Assembly (NCBI GenBank): GCA_009667805.1
Contig: CM019063.1
Coordinates: forward strand, 54,358,881-54,422,880
Length of the DNA: 64,000 bases
Origin: Leptobrachium leishanense
Lineage: Eukaryota; Chordata; Amphibia; Anura; Megophryidae
Direction of reading: 5' to 3'
The position numbers were made by a program, and so were the translations under genes. Numbering within the stretch: the first letter of the stretch is position 1; every line of letters starts with the position of its first letter. The notes under the pieces are model-generated. The model saw nothing but the letters and a program-made list of their open reading frames with translations, had not been told where the DNA came from and searched no databases. Of the stretch, positions 10,568-21,883 are shown one piece after another.

Positions 10568-11544
10568 TTTTTGAAGAATCTAATTTTTGTGATAGAAAGT
10601 GAAGTTGCCTCCTTGGTTCTTAATGTAGTGTTTCGTTATACATTCGTATAGCGGTAAAGGAGATGTAGAAGTTATCAAATTTATAGTTTGGTCTCAACTG
10701 GCCACCATAAAAATGGTGATGTATAGACAGCCAACCAGGGAGGACAAACGATAATCACAGTTGGTCATGTTGAGTGCCCTCTTCCTCTCTTTGGACCAGT
10801 GGGAAGAGAAAGGTCTCTTTGACTAGCCCAGTGCCCACTGGTGTTAGTGGAGTTCCCCTTTACTGATCCCCCCTCTCCTGGTCATGCAGAAAATATCTCT
10901 AGGGGGAGCAATGCAAGTAGTATATACATCTGCTGGAGATGAAGACTGACAGCGATCAACAAGCACATCCCGACTACTCCCGCCACCCATGCTCCCTGTC
11001 TGGACCAAACGTGTGGATGATATCAATGTCGGGACGAATGATTCCCCTTCCCTACGCTCACACTGCTCCATATCATGTGGAAATATGGTAGCCATACTTT
11101 TCTTCTCTATTAATGACAAGCCGTTAAATACTGGTTCATATCTATTCCTTTAAGTGAATTCTCGATGAGAAAAACCAATTTACCGTAAAATTCTAATAAT
11201 ATGAAATCCCTAGCTTTGCACGTCCGACGAAAAATGAATCAGTCAAAAGAATATATATCGCAAATGAACAGGTTGCCGAGCGTAAACACTCAGAAACGAT
11301 CCTTTATAACATGCACCAACGCATTAAAATCTTCACATTGCTCAATCTAGCCTTTCTCTTCCGCCTCACTGGTTTATCGTTTAGGTGGTTAAGGTGCATG
11401 AAAACAAGCAGCATTTCTTTTTCCCCAGGAAACAAAGACAGGATACCTGCTGATAGGTTATTGATGATGCTACATTGCTATGTAAGGCATTACCACCCTA
11501 TACTTCATGCATAAAAGGAGACACTCTACTCATCATGACCACTT
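10568..11544. other. No gene recognised
   Basis: About 980 bp of mixed composition. Frames of up to 91 codons occur, without domain resemblance, repeats or transposon termini I can name. It could be unique sequence or an internal LTR-element remnant. Confidence 0.3.
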
Positions 11545-11830
11545 TATCTTTTTAAAGTGGTCAGGATGTGAGGAGCGCACCCGTCTCCCTCCCATCCCAA
11601 TCTGGCAGAATCTCTGAGTGAAGTTTAGGAGTTTCCTCTACCCAGAATCACCAGCAGCCGGGATTTTCTAATTTCCCAGCTGTCAGTCACCAGATCGGTC
11701 ACTAGTGATGTCACACATAGAGAGCGGCCAACGTCAGTCTGTGAGAACACCCGTGTTAGCGAGCGTTGTCAGAAAGGCAGCCAATGGATTGGATCTGTGC
11801 ATGCTGCAGCTCTGATCCATTGTTCTTCAC
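11545..11830 (-). repeat. Dispersed repeat family A, copy 3 (inverted)
   Basis: Reverse complement of the family seen at 2400-2710, with CACCAGCAGCCGGGATTTTCT and GTCACTAGTGATGTCAC. Its outer end holds a small palindrome, CATGACCACTTT..AAAGTGGTCAGGATG, at about 11535-11570. A similar ACCACC..GTGGCCAGAGTG palindrome lies at 12922-12955. Confidence 0.6.
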
Positions 11831-11857
11831 ATTCGTTATGGAACTTGCGTACATAAA

Positions 11858-12562
11858 GGTCCCTATTACACTCTTCGCGCAGTGCATTTGCGTGAGGAAA
11901 AAAACATTAGCGCATAACGTCCTATTACGACGTTCGCGCAAACAATGCGCGTTAACGTCCAACGCGAGTGACCCTGCGCGAATCCAGCGTGAGCGCAAAT
12001 TCCTGCGTGCATCCTATACTTAACATTGTGAGCGCCAATGCGTTAGTACGCGTATGCGCACATGATATTGCAATCTTAGCGCAAAATGTAACGCACAATG
12101 TTTGCGCGCATCATTTTAATGTCTTTGAAAACCTGGTGTTAATTTACAATCTGAACGTTCTGGCCGAAACTAAATGAACCTGCACAAAAAAAAATTACAG
12201 CACAGTACAGTTACACATTCTACACATACCCAAACAATAAAATTAGTAAATTGTTTAATTTTTTATTTTTGTTGCAGCACATATACGCAGATTGACTTTG
12301 ACAGGCGCAACAACCGAAACCTAGCAAATGGTGGTTCTTAATTCTGATTGGCTGAATCCCGTGAAAAAACAGTCTGCCCACCGATTCCTGCACATTTGTG
12401 CCCGGCTTTGCGCGTCGGATTTGCGCTCGAAAAAAGTTGAAGGCTGAAAAGCTGCGCTCGGATCGTAATACCGCGTTAGTTTGTGCGCGCTAAAGTTTTT
12501 TTCCGTGTGCAAAAAAAATTGCGCTGTGAGAGTGCATTTGCGCGAAGTGTGTAATAGGGGCC
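11858..12562. mobile_element. CpG-rich 705-bp MITE, possibly PIF/Harbinger
   Basis: Left end GGTCCCTATTACACTCTTCG and right end GCGAAGTGTGTAATAGGGGC are inverted copies. TAA occurs beside each end (one extra A at the left), compatible with the 3-bp TWA target of PIF/Harbinger. The interior is full of GCGCAAA, GCGCGTTA and GTGCGCGC, unlike the AT-rich neighbours. There is no transposase frame. Confidence 0.65.
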
Positions 12563-13439
12563 TAAGTGTGCAAGTTACATAGTTTGCAGGCCCTACGCTA
12601 CACAATTTCAGAGGTCCCTGGAACCCCTTGCATAAGAACCAATCAATTGGTTGTTCAAATATGGCTGCAGCCAAATTTTAACACCAAGAATATGGCTTGG
12701 TTGAATTGGGGAATGTTTGGAGGACCAGAAGTCGGCATGTACGTAGCATGGTGAGGTCTTTGGTCCCCGTGTTGGTCCCCAACAGGTGTGATATTCAAAA
12801 TCACATCTGCCATGTGACAGTTGTGTTCGGGCGGAGGAAACCCCTCCACTTGACACAGCTGTTGGAACTGATCCAGGCGGAGGAGAGAGAGGATGGGAAG
12901 GTGGAACGTGTTTGTCTCACTCTGACCACCTAAAAAACAAAAGTGGCCAGAGTGTGTAGAGTGTACAATTAACTGCAAGATAAAGATGAGGCAAAATCTA
13001 TATGGCCAAAGAATAATATGAAACTAATAATCAGCGCCTCTCTAGACCTTCATATCTACTGTTTCTTGAAGGAGAAGTTGACATAAAGTGACGACAGAGT
13101 AACTGGGACAAAAAATTGGCATCTGGCTTTGAAACCAATGTACTCACGCTAAACAAACAAAAAAAAAGAGTTTTTTAAAATGACATTAATAGCCATTAAA
13201 GTTTTAAGCCAACCTGCCAATGTCAAAGCAAACCTCTAAAGGTGGGAACCTAGACTCAGTGTCCCGACTCAAGCCTTTTTTCAGCACAGAGACAAAATGC
13301 TGAGCTTCTGTATACCCAAGAACAAACAATTCCCCCTTTTTTTTAAGTACCTTCAAGGTAGTCTGTAGGATCTGTAGTCTGTGGCTTCTGTTATACCCAT
13401 GCTTGATGTTCATTCCAAATTGGTGAATACTGCAATCAC
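12563..13439. other. Mixed repeats, no gene
   Basis: Contains a short palindrome near 12922-12955 related to the one beside family A. Frames of 60-110 codons overlap on both strands without recognisable domains. I annotate no gene. Confidence 0.35.
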
Positions 13440-13447
13440 TGGGCAGC

Positions 13448-14302
13448 CAGGGATGGTGCTCCCACTAGGCAAGCTAGGCAACCGCCTAGGGCGCTCTGCC
13501 ACCTAGGGGTACAGCCGGCCCCAACCTGTGTTCCATCATTGTACCCATTCCTAATGTAGCCAGGAGTGGTGGCTCACAAAGCAGAAATTGTCAGCTCATG
13601 GACTCCCGCTAGCGGCGCAGAAGGTGTGCATCTTATAATGATTCGCAGGCACCACCATATGACGTGCGGGTGCCAGGAGAGGCAGATTAAAGAAAGGCAA
13701 GAAAGAAAAAGAGAAAGAGAAAGAAATAAAGAAAGAGACACAGAAGAAAAGAAAAAAGAGGCAGGTGAACGAAAGCAAAAAAGAGACAGATGAAAGAAAA
13801 AGGGCAGATGAAAGAAAAGAAAAAGGCAGATGAAAGGAAAGGCGAACGAAAGTCATAGAAGAACAAAAGAAAGAGGCAGAGGAAAGAAAGAGGCACAGAG
13901 GGCAGAGTAAAGAAAGAAAGAGGCAGAGGAAAGAAAGAGGCACAGAGGACAGAGTAAAGAAAGAAAGAGGCAGAGGAAAGAAAGAGGCACAGAGGACAGA
14001 GTAAAGAAAGAGGCAGAGGAAAGAAAGAGGCACAGACGGCAGAGGAAAGAAAGAGGTACAGACCAATCCCAGACCTGACCAGCAGAGGGGTAAGATGGGC
14101 ACCAAATGTCCATGTGCGGCCCCCGTGCACAGTGTGCGTGTGTGTCCCCCGTAGTGTGTGTTTGTGTCCCCTGCACAGTGTGTACCCCCTCGCGCACATA
14201 GTGTATGTGTTCCCCTGCGCATTTCAACCGTTCACTATTTTTTCTGGGGGGCGCAAGTAGCTGGTCTCGCCTAGGGCGCAAAATAGTCTAGCACTGGCCC
14301 TG
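13448..14302. mobile_element. 855-bp hAT-type MITE with perfect 8-bp duplication
   Basis: Ends are CAGGGATGGTGCTCCC and AGCACTGGCCCTG. The 8 bases TGGGCAGC flank both sides (13440-13447 and 14303-14310). An 8-bp duplication and CAGGG..CCCTG ends fit hAT elements. Subterminal CCGCCTAGGGCGC at the left recurs as CGCCTAGGGCGC at the right. The core is a purine tract. Non-coding. Confidence 0.85.
13685..14058. repeat. Purine-only tract with minisatellite core
   Basis: About 370 bp are almost all A and G on the plus strand. It begins as GAAA/GAAAA runs and becomes units of GAAAGAAAGAGGCAGAG and GGCACAGAGGACAGAGTAAA, about 4-5 copies. It explains the long Ser/Phe/Leu-rich minus-strand frames. Such polypurine tracts can form triplex DNA; that is general knowledge, not something shown here. 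Confidence 0.85.
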
Positions 14303-14310
14303 TGGGCAGC

Positions 14311-14689
14311 AAATCATATCACCAGTGCTGTGCTTCAGATTTCTGGCAAACCTGGCCTTTTAGGGGGCGCAGGACCAGGGATGGGAACCGTTGGTTTAGT
14401 ACATGATGCATTTACTATCTGTCTGCTGCTCTTCAGGTTCATTATTATTCCGCCATATATATTATTATGTTACATTATGTTACGGCAATGGTGCTGGGTT
14501 CCATGAATATCTCTCATAACGCAAAGTAACCCAGCTGTCTGCTTCATTATTCCCACCGATTGGAATCTTACCCACAGAGGTTATAGATAGAACAATATGG
14601 ATACCTGAAAGAGAATAGTATATGATACATCACTAAATGGGGGTGAAAAATGCTGACGAATAAACCAGGGGTGGAGAATGGAGGGAAAA
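14311..14689. other. Spacer before the satellite
   Basis: No gene seen. Sequence becomes more AT-rich toward the satellite edge, and TATATGATACATCAC-like pieces may be decayed satellite. Confidence 0.3.
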
Positions 14690-17600
14690 ATGAACTGTAG
14701 CTGTAATACGGGCGAAAGTTAACATATACTGAATTATGAAAGTGATCCTCAGGGAGAGATATTTACCATGAGCTATGAGTTTGTGCCTCGAAGGTTGTGC
14801 TTCTAGATAACAAATTATTAATAGGCTCCTCAGGAGAGCTACTATATAATGAATTATTATGAAACTGCTATATAATGAATTAATATGTATAGGCTCCACA
14901 GGAGAGCTACTATATAATGAATTATTATGAAACTGCTATATAATGAATTAATATGAATAGGCTCCACAGGAGAGCTACTATATAATGAATTATTATAAAA
15001 CTACTATATATTGAATTATTGTGAAACTACTATATAATGAATTTTTATGAATAGGCTCCACAGGAGAGCTACTATATAATAAATTATTATGAAACTGCTA
15101 TATAATGAATTAATATGAATAGGCTCCTCAGGAGAGCTACTATATAATAAATTATTATGAAACTGCTATATAATGAATGAATTATGAAACTACTATATAA
15201 TGAATTTTTATGAATAGGCGCCACAGGAGAGCTACTGTATAATAAATTATTATGAAACTGTTATATAATGAATTATTATGAAACTGCTATATAATGAATA
15301 GGCTCCACAGGAAAGCTTCTATATAATAAATTATTATGAATTTACTATAAAATGAATTTTTATGAATAGGCTCCACATGAGAGCTACTATATAATAAATT
15401 ATTATGAAACTGCTATATAATGAATTATTATGAAATTACTATATAATGAATTATTATGAATAGGCTAAACAGGAGAGCCTCTATATAATAAATTGTTATG
15501 AAACTGCTACACTATATAATGAATTTTTAAGAATAGGCTCCTCAGGAGAGCTACTATAGAATAAATTACTATATGATGAATTATTATGAAACTACTATAT
15601 GATTTTTTATGAATAGGCTCATGAGGAGAGCTGAGCTACTATTTAATAAATTATTATGAAACTACTATATAACGATTTTTTATGAATAGGCTCCTCAGGA
15701 GAGCTACTAAATAATAAATTATTAAGGAAACTACAATGTAATGAATTTTTATGAATGGGCTTCCAGGAGAGCTACAATATAATAGATTATTATGAAACTG
15801 ATATATGTTGAATTATTATGAATAGACTCCATATGAGAGCTGCTATATAATAAAGTAACATGAAGAGGCTCCTCAGGAGAGCTGCTATATAATGAATTAT
15901 TATGAAACTACTATAATGACAAATTATTCTGAATAGACTCCTGAGGAGAGCTACTATATAATGCATTTTTATGAATAGGCTCCTCAGGAGAGCTAATATG
16001 TAATGAATTAATATGAAACTACTATATAATGAATTATTATGAATAGGCTCCTGAAGAGAGCTACTATATAATGAATTATTATGAATAGGCTCCTAAGGAG
16101 AGCTACAATATTATAAATTATTATGAAGCTACTATATAATTAAGTATTTTGAAACTACTATATAATGAAATAATATGAATAGGCTGCTCAGGAGAGCTGC
16201 TATATAATAAATTATTATGAAACTACTATATAATAAATTATTATGAACAGACTCCTCAAGAGAGCTGATAAATAATGAATTGTTATGAATAGGCTCCTGA
16301 GGAGAGCTGCTATATAATAAATTAATATGAATAGGGTCCTGATGAGAGCAGCTATATAATGTATTAATATGAATAGGCTCCTCAGGAGAGCTGCTATATA
16401 ATGTATTAATATGAATAGGCTCTTCAGGAGAGCAGCTATATAATGTATTAATATGAATAGGCTCCTCAGGAGAGCTGCTATATAATGTATTAATATGAAT
16501 AGGCTCCTCAGGAGAGCTGCTATATAATGAATTAATAAGAATAGGCTCCTCAGGAGAGCGGCTATATAATAAATTATTATAAAGCCACTATATAATACAT
16601 TATTATGAACAGACTCCTCAGGAGAGCTGATAAATAATGAATTGTTATGAATAGGCTCCTGAGGAGAGCTGCTATATAATAAATTAATATGAATAGGGTC
16701 CTCAAGAGAGCTGCTATATAATGTATTAATATGAATAGGCTCCTCAGGAGAGCTGCTATATAATGAATTAATATTATTATTATTATTCTTTATTTATAAA
16801 GTGACAGCATATTCCGCAGCACCGTGCAATTGGCACAGTATAGACAGGGTTACAATACATTGAACAACATTTGACAAACCAGTACAGGAGGAAACAAGGG
16901 CCCTATTCCCGTAGGAACTCACAGCCTAGAAGGGATGGGGTGGAAACAGAAGGAGAGGACTGCAAGGTGAGAGTGGCTCTCCTCTGGAGAGTTGTTATAT
17001 AATTAATTAATATGAATAGGCTCCCCAGGAGAGCTGCTATATAATGAATTAATAAGAATAGGCTCCTCAGGAGAGCGGCTATATAATAAATTATTATAAA
17101 GCTACTATATAATGAATTAATATGAATAGGCTCCTCAGGAGAGCTGCTATATAATGAATTATTATGAAACTACTGTATAATGATTTATTATGAAACTAAT
17201 ATATAATGAATTATTATGAATTGACTACTCAGGAGAGCTGCTATATAATGAATTAATATAAATACAGGCTCCTCGGGAGAGCTGCTATATAATGAATTAT
17301 TATGAATAGGCTCCTCAGGAGAGCTGCTATATAATAACTTTTTCTGAAACTACTATATAATAAATTATTATGAATAGGCTCCTTAGGAGAGCTGCTAAAT
17401 AATAAATTATTATGAAGCTACTATATAATGAATTAATATGAATAGGCCCCTCAGGAGAGCTGCTATACAATGAATTCATATGAATATGCTCCTCAGGAGA
17501 GCTACTACTATATAATGAATTAATATGAATAGACTCCTCAGGAGAGCTACTACTATATAATGAATTAATATGAATAGACTCCTCAGGAGAGCTGCTACAT

Positions 17601-17825
17601 AATAAATTATTATGAAACTACTATATAATGAATTATTATGAAACTAACAGATAATGTATTATTATAAATAGTCTCCTCAGTAGAGCTACTATATAATAAA
17701 TTATTATGAAACTAATATATAATGAATTAATATGAATAGGCACCTCGGGACAGCTGCTATATAATGAATTTATATGAATAGACTCTCCAGGAGAGCTACT
17801 ATATAATGAATTTTTATGAAACTAC
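14690..17825. repeat. AT-rich 42-bp satellite array, left block
   Basis: Tandem units read ACTATATAATGAATTATTATG, then AATAGGCTCCTCAGGAGAGCT, 42 bp. Extra 26-bp half-units (GAAACTACTATATAATGAATTATTAT) are inserted irregularly. CTCCTCAGGAG is a near-palindrome in every full unit. The left edge (about 14690-14830) is decayed, as is usual for satellite margins. Units of 42 bp keep frames open, so peptides such as repeated SLYSS are artefacts. The array resumes at 28168 after the gypsy insertion. Confidence 0.9.
16766..16968 (-). mobile_element. L2-like LINE 3' end inserted in the satellite
   Basis: Minus strand reads CACTCTCACCTTGCAGTCC .. GGTGCTGCGGAATATGCTG .. TTTATAAATAAAGAATAATAATAATA. It is the same 3' UTR family as the window-start LINE. 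It is heavily 5'-truncated and bounded on both sides by satellite units. Confidence 0.8.
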
Positions 17826-18829
17826 TGTAGAGCTCACCCCTGGAGGAGCCGCTGAACAAACCTCGGGATAGTCTCAACGCACTAGGAATTACTATACACC
17901 AGCACTGTTGTGGATTTTCTATTTTTAATATACTTTACTGAAGAATAAAGTGTCATATAATATACATGCGCATTGAAGGAATTTACAGGATGCGTCACGC
18001 GGGGAAAAATACGCAGCGGAAAATAAACTGTTAACCCCCTCAGTTCTGGAGTGTAAGTCCCGTGAAATAGCTCAAAAATATATATATGTGTTGTCTAGGG
18101 TAGGGATGAGCTGTTCGGTTCGATCTGTTCAGAGTTCGCTTCGAACATCGACCGGTCGACAGTTCGCGAACATTTTGGGACGTTCACCAAAAGTTCGAAA
18201 ACAAAAATTTGAAAAAGTATAAAAAATGCTTCAAAAATACTAAAAAATCTAGAAATAAAGAGACTCTTTACTGCAGAATATTATAAGCAACGGTTTATTA
18301 GATATTGAATTAAAACAGGAATATTGTTAACATTGAAGCCTATGGGATAAAACATTCTTGTTACTAAAACATCAGGCAGACATGGCCCTCTAATCAGGCA
18401 CTGTAGAGGGCAGAATTCAGGGGCCTCCCAAGGATCCCTTTGAGGAGCATGCGATGACAGAGCTGCGACTGTGTGGGCTAGCCGCCCGGGTGCATGTGGC
18501 GGAGACAGGCAGCGCCAAGAGGGAGCCACTGCACCTGCGGCCACGGCAGACCCCCCCACAACCAGGATCAAGGGAGCCCCCACTGACCACCACCCTAAGG
18601 TAAGGCGACACATTTCTAAAAAAAAAAAAAATCCAAGGACATTTTTAAATGTCCCCGGGAACATAAAATAAAACTTTCTTCCTGGCTGAATGTATTTAAT
18701 AATATATATTAGATACATTCAGCCAGGTAGAGGGGGTGGCATGTGGGCTGCGCGGGGTCTCAGGCAGTGGTTTGTTTTTTGTGTGTATATTTTTAGTAAA
18801 TTTATAGGGGAAGGTAAGGGCAGGTATGA

Positions 18830-18892
18830 TATGTATATATATATATATAGATAATAGATATATCTATATTCTTATAAATATATATATCCAGA
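18830..18892. repeat. TA-rich microsatellite
   Basis: ATATATATATATATAGATA and further ATATATATCC runs inside the hAT derivative. A second TATA-rich stretch lies near 19115-19160. Confidence 0.8.
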
Positions 18893-18930
18893 CTTGTATT
18901 ACACACACATTTTGGCAACTAATTCCCCCT

Positions 18931-19043
18931 CCATTTGGTTCATCCCTCCAGAAGAAATGTTGAACCCGATAGAGCAGAGAATAATATATATATTCTCTGC
19001 TCTGTTGGGTTCAATATTTCTTCTGAAGGGATCAGCCAAATGG
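18931..19043. other. Long hairpin, 53-nt arms, 7-nt loop
   Basis: 18931-18983 (CCATTTGGTTCATCCCTCC..) pairs with 18991-19043 (..GGGATCAGCCAAATGG), with about 8 mismatches. The loop is an AT repeat. It sits in the middle of the non-autonomous hAT. It could be a decayed hairpin MITE or yield a small-RNA precursor; no evidence of transcription can be seen. Confidence 0.6.
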
Positions 19044-19799
19044 GGGGGGGCGCATTTAGTTGAAATTGTCCAAATGCCACCCCCATGTGCGTATGTGTAT
19101 ATATGGTCTGAGGTCTGTGGGTGGGTGTATATATATCTGCGTGTTGATATATACGTATATGTCTGTGTGTGGTATCAATGAATCCCTACTCTATACACGG
19201 CTCTCCGTGTCCCTATAATATATATGATATGGGGTTACCTTTTTTTTTATACATTCCTATTAAATTAACAGTAATTTTTGATGTATTTTATTCAGTAGAA
19301 ACTTTTTTTGCCTATATAACATGTGCTTTGTGAAAATAAAACGGTTTTGTGTGTACATTTTAATTTAGTTAGTGGATTCCTGTCCAGTGCGGTGAGAAGC
19401 AAACATAATGTAGTGTAGACACACTGCGAGGCGGAGCTGAGTGAAGTCAAGCCTGCAAAATGTTTGCTTCTCTTCGCTTCGCTACGCTTTGCATCGCTAC
19501 ATGCTCAGTGTGTCTCAGCCTTTATTCCCGCATCGCTAGCTTATCGAATCAGTTTGTATACTTGTTACTTACCCTGCTTGTTCTGAGGGCCCAATCTGTT
19601 GCCGACTTTGCCTGCCATTTGACTATTCTCTGTGTATTCCCTGCCTGTTCTGTTTGCTTCCTGTTGCTACTGGTGTGCGCCAATTTTCACCATATACAGT
19701 AGCGCAGTACAAGTGCCTAAACATTGCTGACCCGGTTTTGTTACAGCTGCGGATGTAACTGAATAGATCGGGGATCACTTCTGCATTACCAAAACCTCC

Positions 19800-20275
19800 A
19801 CCACTGCACTCTTCCACAATACCACAGAGGGGTTACTTACGGTGTGAAGGCACTTGCTGCCACCAAAGGCACAAAATTTGGGTGCACTACCACTGACGCC
19901 TATATTACTAGATTCATATCATTTTAATATTGGACCGCAGGGTCCAAGCCTGCACTCTTCCACAATACCACAGAGGGGTTACTTATGGTGTGAAGGCACT
20001 TGCTGCCACCAAAGGCACAAAATTTGGGTGCACTGCCACTGACGCCTATATTACCAGATTCATATCATTTTAATATTGGACCGCAGGGTCCAACCCCGCA
20101 CTCTTCCACAATACCACAAAGGCTTTACGGTGTGAAGGCACTTGCTGCCACCAAAGGCACAATATTTGGGTGCACTGCCACTGACGCCTATATTACCAGA
20201 TTCATATCATTTTAATATTTTACCACAGGGTCCAACCCTGCACTCTTCCACAATACCACAGAGGGGTTATGGTGT
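19800..20275. repeat. 146-bp subterminal tandem repeats of the hAT family
   Basis: The phrase CACTCTTCCACAATACCACA starts at 19807, 19953, 20099 and 20241, giving periods of 146, 146 and 142 bp. Each unit also contains CTTGCTGCCACCAAAGGCAC and TTGGACCGCAGGGTCCAA, the latter a palindrome. The inverse array is at 32980-33560 in the larger hAT element. Confidence 0.85.
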
Positions 20276-21345
20276 GACGGCATTGTTGCAGACACTAAAG
20301 GCCCAGTTTTAAAGCACCTATGTTTCTTTCATCCAAAGCCTGCATAAGTTTCACAATAATTTAGCCAACAAATTACTAAACTTGTTCTGCGTGTCCTAAA
20401 ATGTCTCCTCTTTTCATACAGACTGCCACCCCAACAACTTTTTGTCCTTGTTTCCTGTCCCACAGGGCACTACCCGAACCCCCATACACCTTTTATGGCA
20501 AATATCTTGCATATATGCCCTCTTGCAGAGCACTCTAAAATTTGAACTTTCAAGTCCCATTGACTCGCATTGAGTTCAGTTCGTGTTCGTGTTCGAACTC
20601 AAACTTTCGAAATTGTTCGAGTTCGAATGCGAACCGAACACGGAAGTGTTCGGCTTATCCCTAGTCTAGGGTACCCGGTACTGTGTTCAGCTGGCCAGTG
20701 AACGAAAAGAGCAATCTTCGACTAGTCACCGTTGGGGCCCTGTGAATTGAAGCAATACAACAAGTGTGCGTTTTCGTTTCGGAAACATGGGCCTGGAGGC
20801 CTCTCACCCATCCATCGAACGAACTGTCCAGAACTTGATGCCTTATCCAAAGGATCTTTCTCCGCGTTGAACTGGGACTCTGTGCCCACGACTCTGCTCC
20901 CCGCTTGCCGAATCTCCGCAACTGGAACAAACGATCCGACGCCTGCACTCCCGATCGATCGTCGCGGCCTCCTAACTCGAGGTCCTGCCGGAACCAGCTT
21001 GTCCTCCAAATCTCTCAGTGCTGAGTATGTAGGTCACAGCATGATCTCTGTCCCGATCTCCAGCACGAATAAGACAGCCTCTGCACTCCGGCCTGGTTGT
21101 GATCCTCGACAGCTCCAATGTGCGTCCTACACCTCTTGTTGCTCCGCTCACACTCCCCATGCCATACACGAGGCTGCTGATGTATATCCTCCGTATTATT
21201 GACCCCAATTCATGTCCTCACGCAAAGGGTGCTGGGAGATGAAGTCCGCTTTGTCCAGCATGGTCCACAATGTCTCCAGCACTATCTCCCTCTAATGGCA
21301 GCCATAGTCCAGTACACCAAAGCACATTTTTAAGGCAGCGCTACA

Positions 21346-21361
21346 CTCTCCCCCTAAACTC
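21346..21361 (-). promoter_or_regulatory. Polypurine tract of the gypsy element
   Basis: On the minus strand the bases just before the 3' LTR read AGTTTAGGGGGAGAG, ending directly at the TGTAGCGC LTR start. A purine tract at this position is the plus-strand DNA primer site of LTR retrotransposons. It fixes the LTR edge at 21345 and the element's orientation. Confidence 0.75.
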
Positions 21362-21412
21362 TTGGGTCCCTCCAAGGGAGTGTAACAGATACATAACATT
21401 GCAATATTCATA

Positions 21413-21874
21413 TTAATCAATACATTCAGGCTCAGCAGCAAACATGTAATGGGTCAGATATACATCCTCAATTTGACTCATGTCCCTAGCTACCTCAGCC
21501 AGCATAACAGACACTTCGGGCAACCTTCGCACAGTTGTAACCGCTTCTTCTGTGCTATGTCCCGTGGAATCATATGTAAGTCTCTGAGGGGGCTGTATTG
21601 AACGTTTGGACTCAGATTCAGCAATCTCCTCTTCGGGTGGAAGGGTCACACCTACAGGCTCCATTTTCTCATCAACATTTGGAGCAGACACTTCCTCAGA
21701 GTATGAACCTTCCAGTGAAGGCATAGAACTGTAATCTATGAACACATCCTCTGGAACTTCAGGAACTTCTGCAGTTTCAGATATTTCAGGTCGGAACTCG
21801 GGAGCATCAGGCCTCAGCTTTCTTTCACAATGCTCAGAGGCCTTGATAACTTCTTCAGACTCAGGTGGGCACAC
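21413..21874 (-). pseudogene. Acidic C-terminal or extra 3' frame of the gypsy element
   Basis: A 153-residue open stretch rich in Glu, Ser and Pro (PPESEEVIK, ETAEVPEVPEDVF, PPEEEIAESESK) lies downstream of the integrase and upstream of the polypurine tract. I do not recognise a domain. It may be the disordered Pol C-terminus or a small extra ORF. There is no transmembrane segment to suggest an envelope protein. The frame is shifted relative to the integrase end. Confidence 0.45.
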
Positions 21875-21883
21875 CCAGTCCAG

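Larger units (their letters stand above)
18101..20663. mobile_element. Non-autonomous 2.56-kb hAT derivative
   Basis: Ends TAGGGATGAGC..TTCGGTTCGA and ..GTGTTCGGCTTATCCCTA are inverted. GTCTAGGG flanks both sides (18093-18100 and 20664-20671), an 8-bp hAT-type duplication splitting the gypsy LTR. It shares both termini with the transposase-bearing element at 31128-39652 in inverse orientation. It also shares the ACTTTTTGTCCTTGTTTCCTG / TTTATGGCAAATATCTTGCA subterminal block and four 142-146-bp internal repeats. It has no transposase frame, so it must depend on another copy. The middle (18350-19700) is different sequence with a hairpin and TA repeats. Confidence 0.85.
17826..21345 (-). repeat. 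Gypsy 3' LTR (holds a 2.56-kb hAT)
   Basis: Runs TGTAGAGCTCACC (17826) to GCAGCGCTACA (21345). Without the hAT at 18101-20663 and one duplicated octamer it is about 0.95 kb. The first 20 bases match the inverse of the end of the solo LTR at 7059-9392. ATAAAGTG near 17945 lies in the LTR. The 156- and 95-codon frames near 20700-21200 are inside LTR sequence and are not genes. Confidence 0.8.

Noticed and set aside
13596..14281. 208-, 170- and 142-codon Phe/Leu/Ser-rich minus-strand frames
   Set aside because: Translations of a polypurine tract within a MITE.
20661..21208. 156-codon plus-strand and several minus-strand frames
   Set aside because: They lie in gypsy LTR sequence and recur in the other LTR copy.
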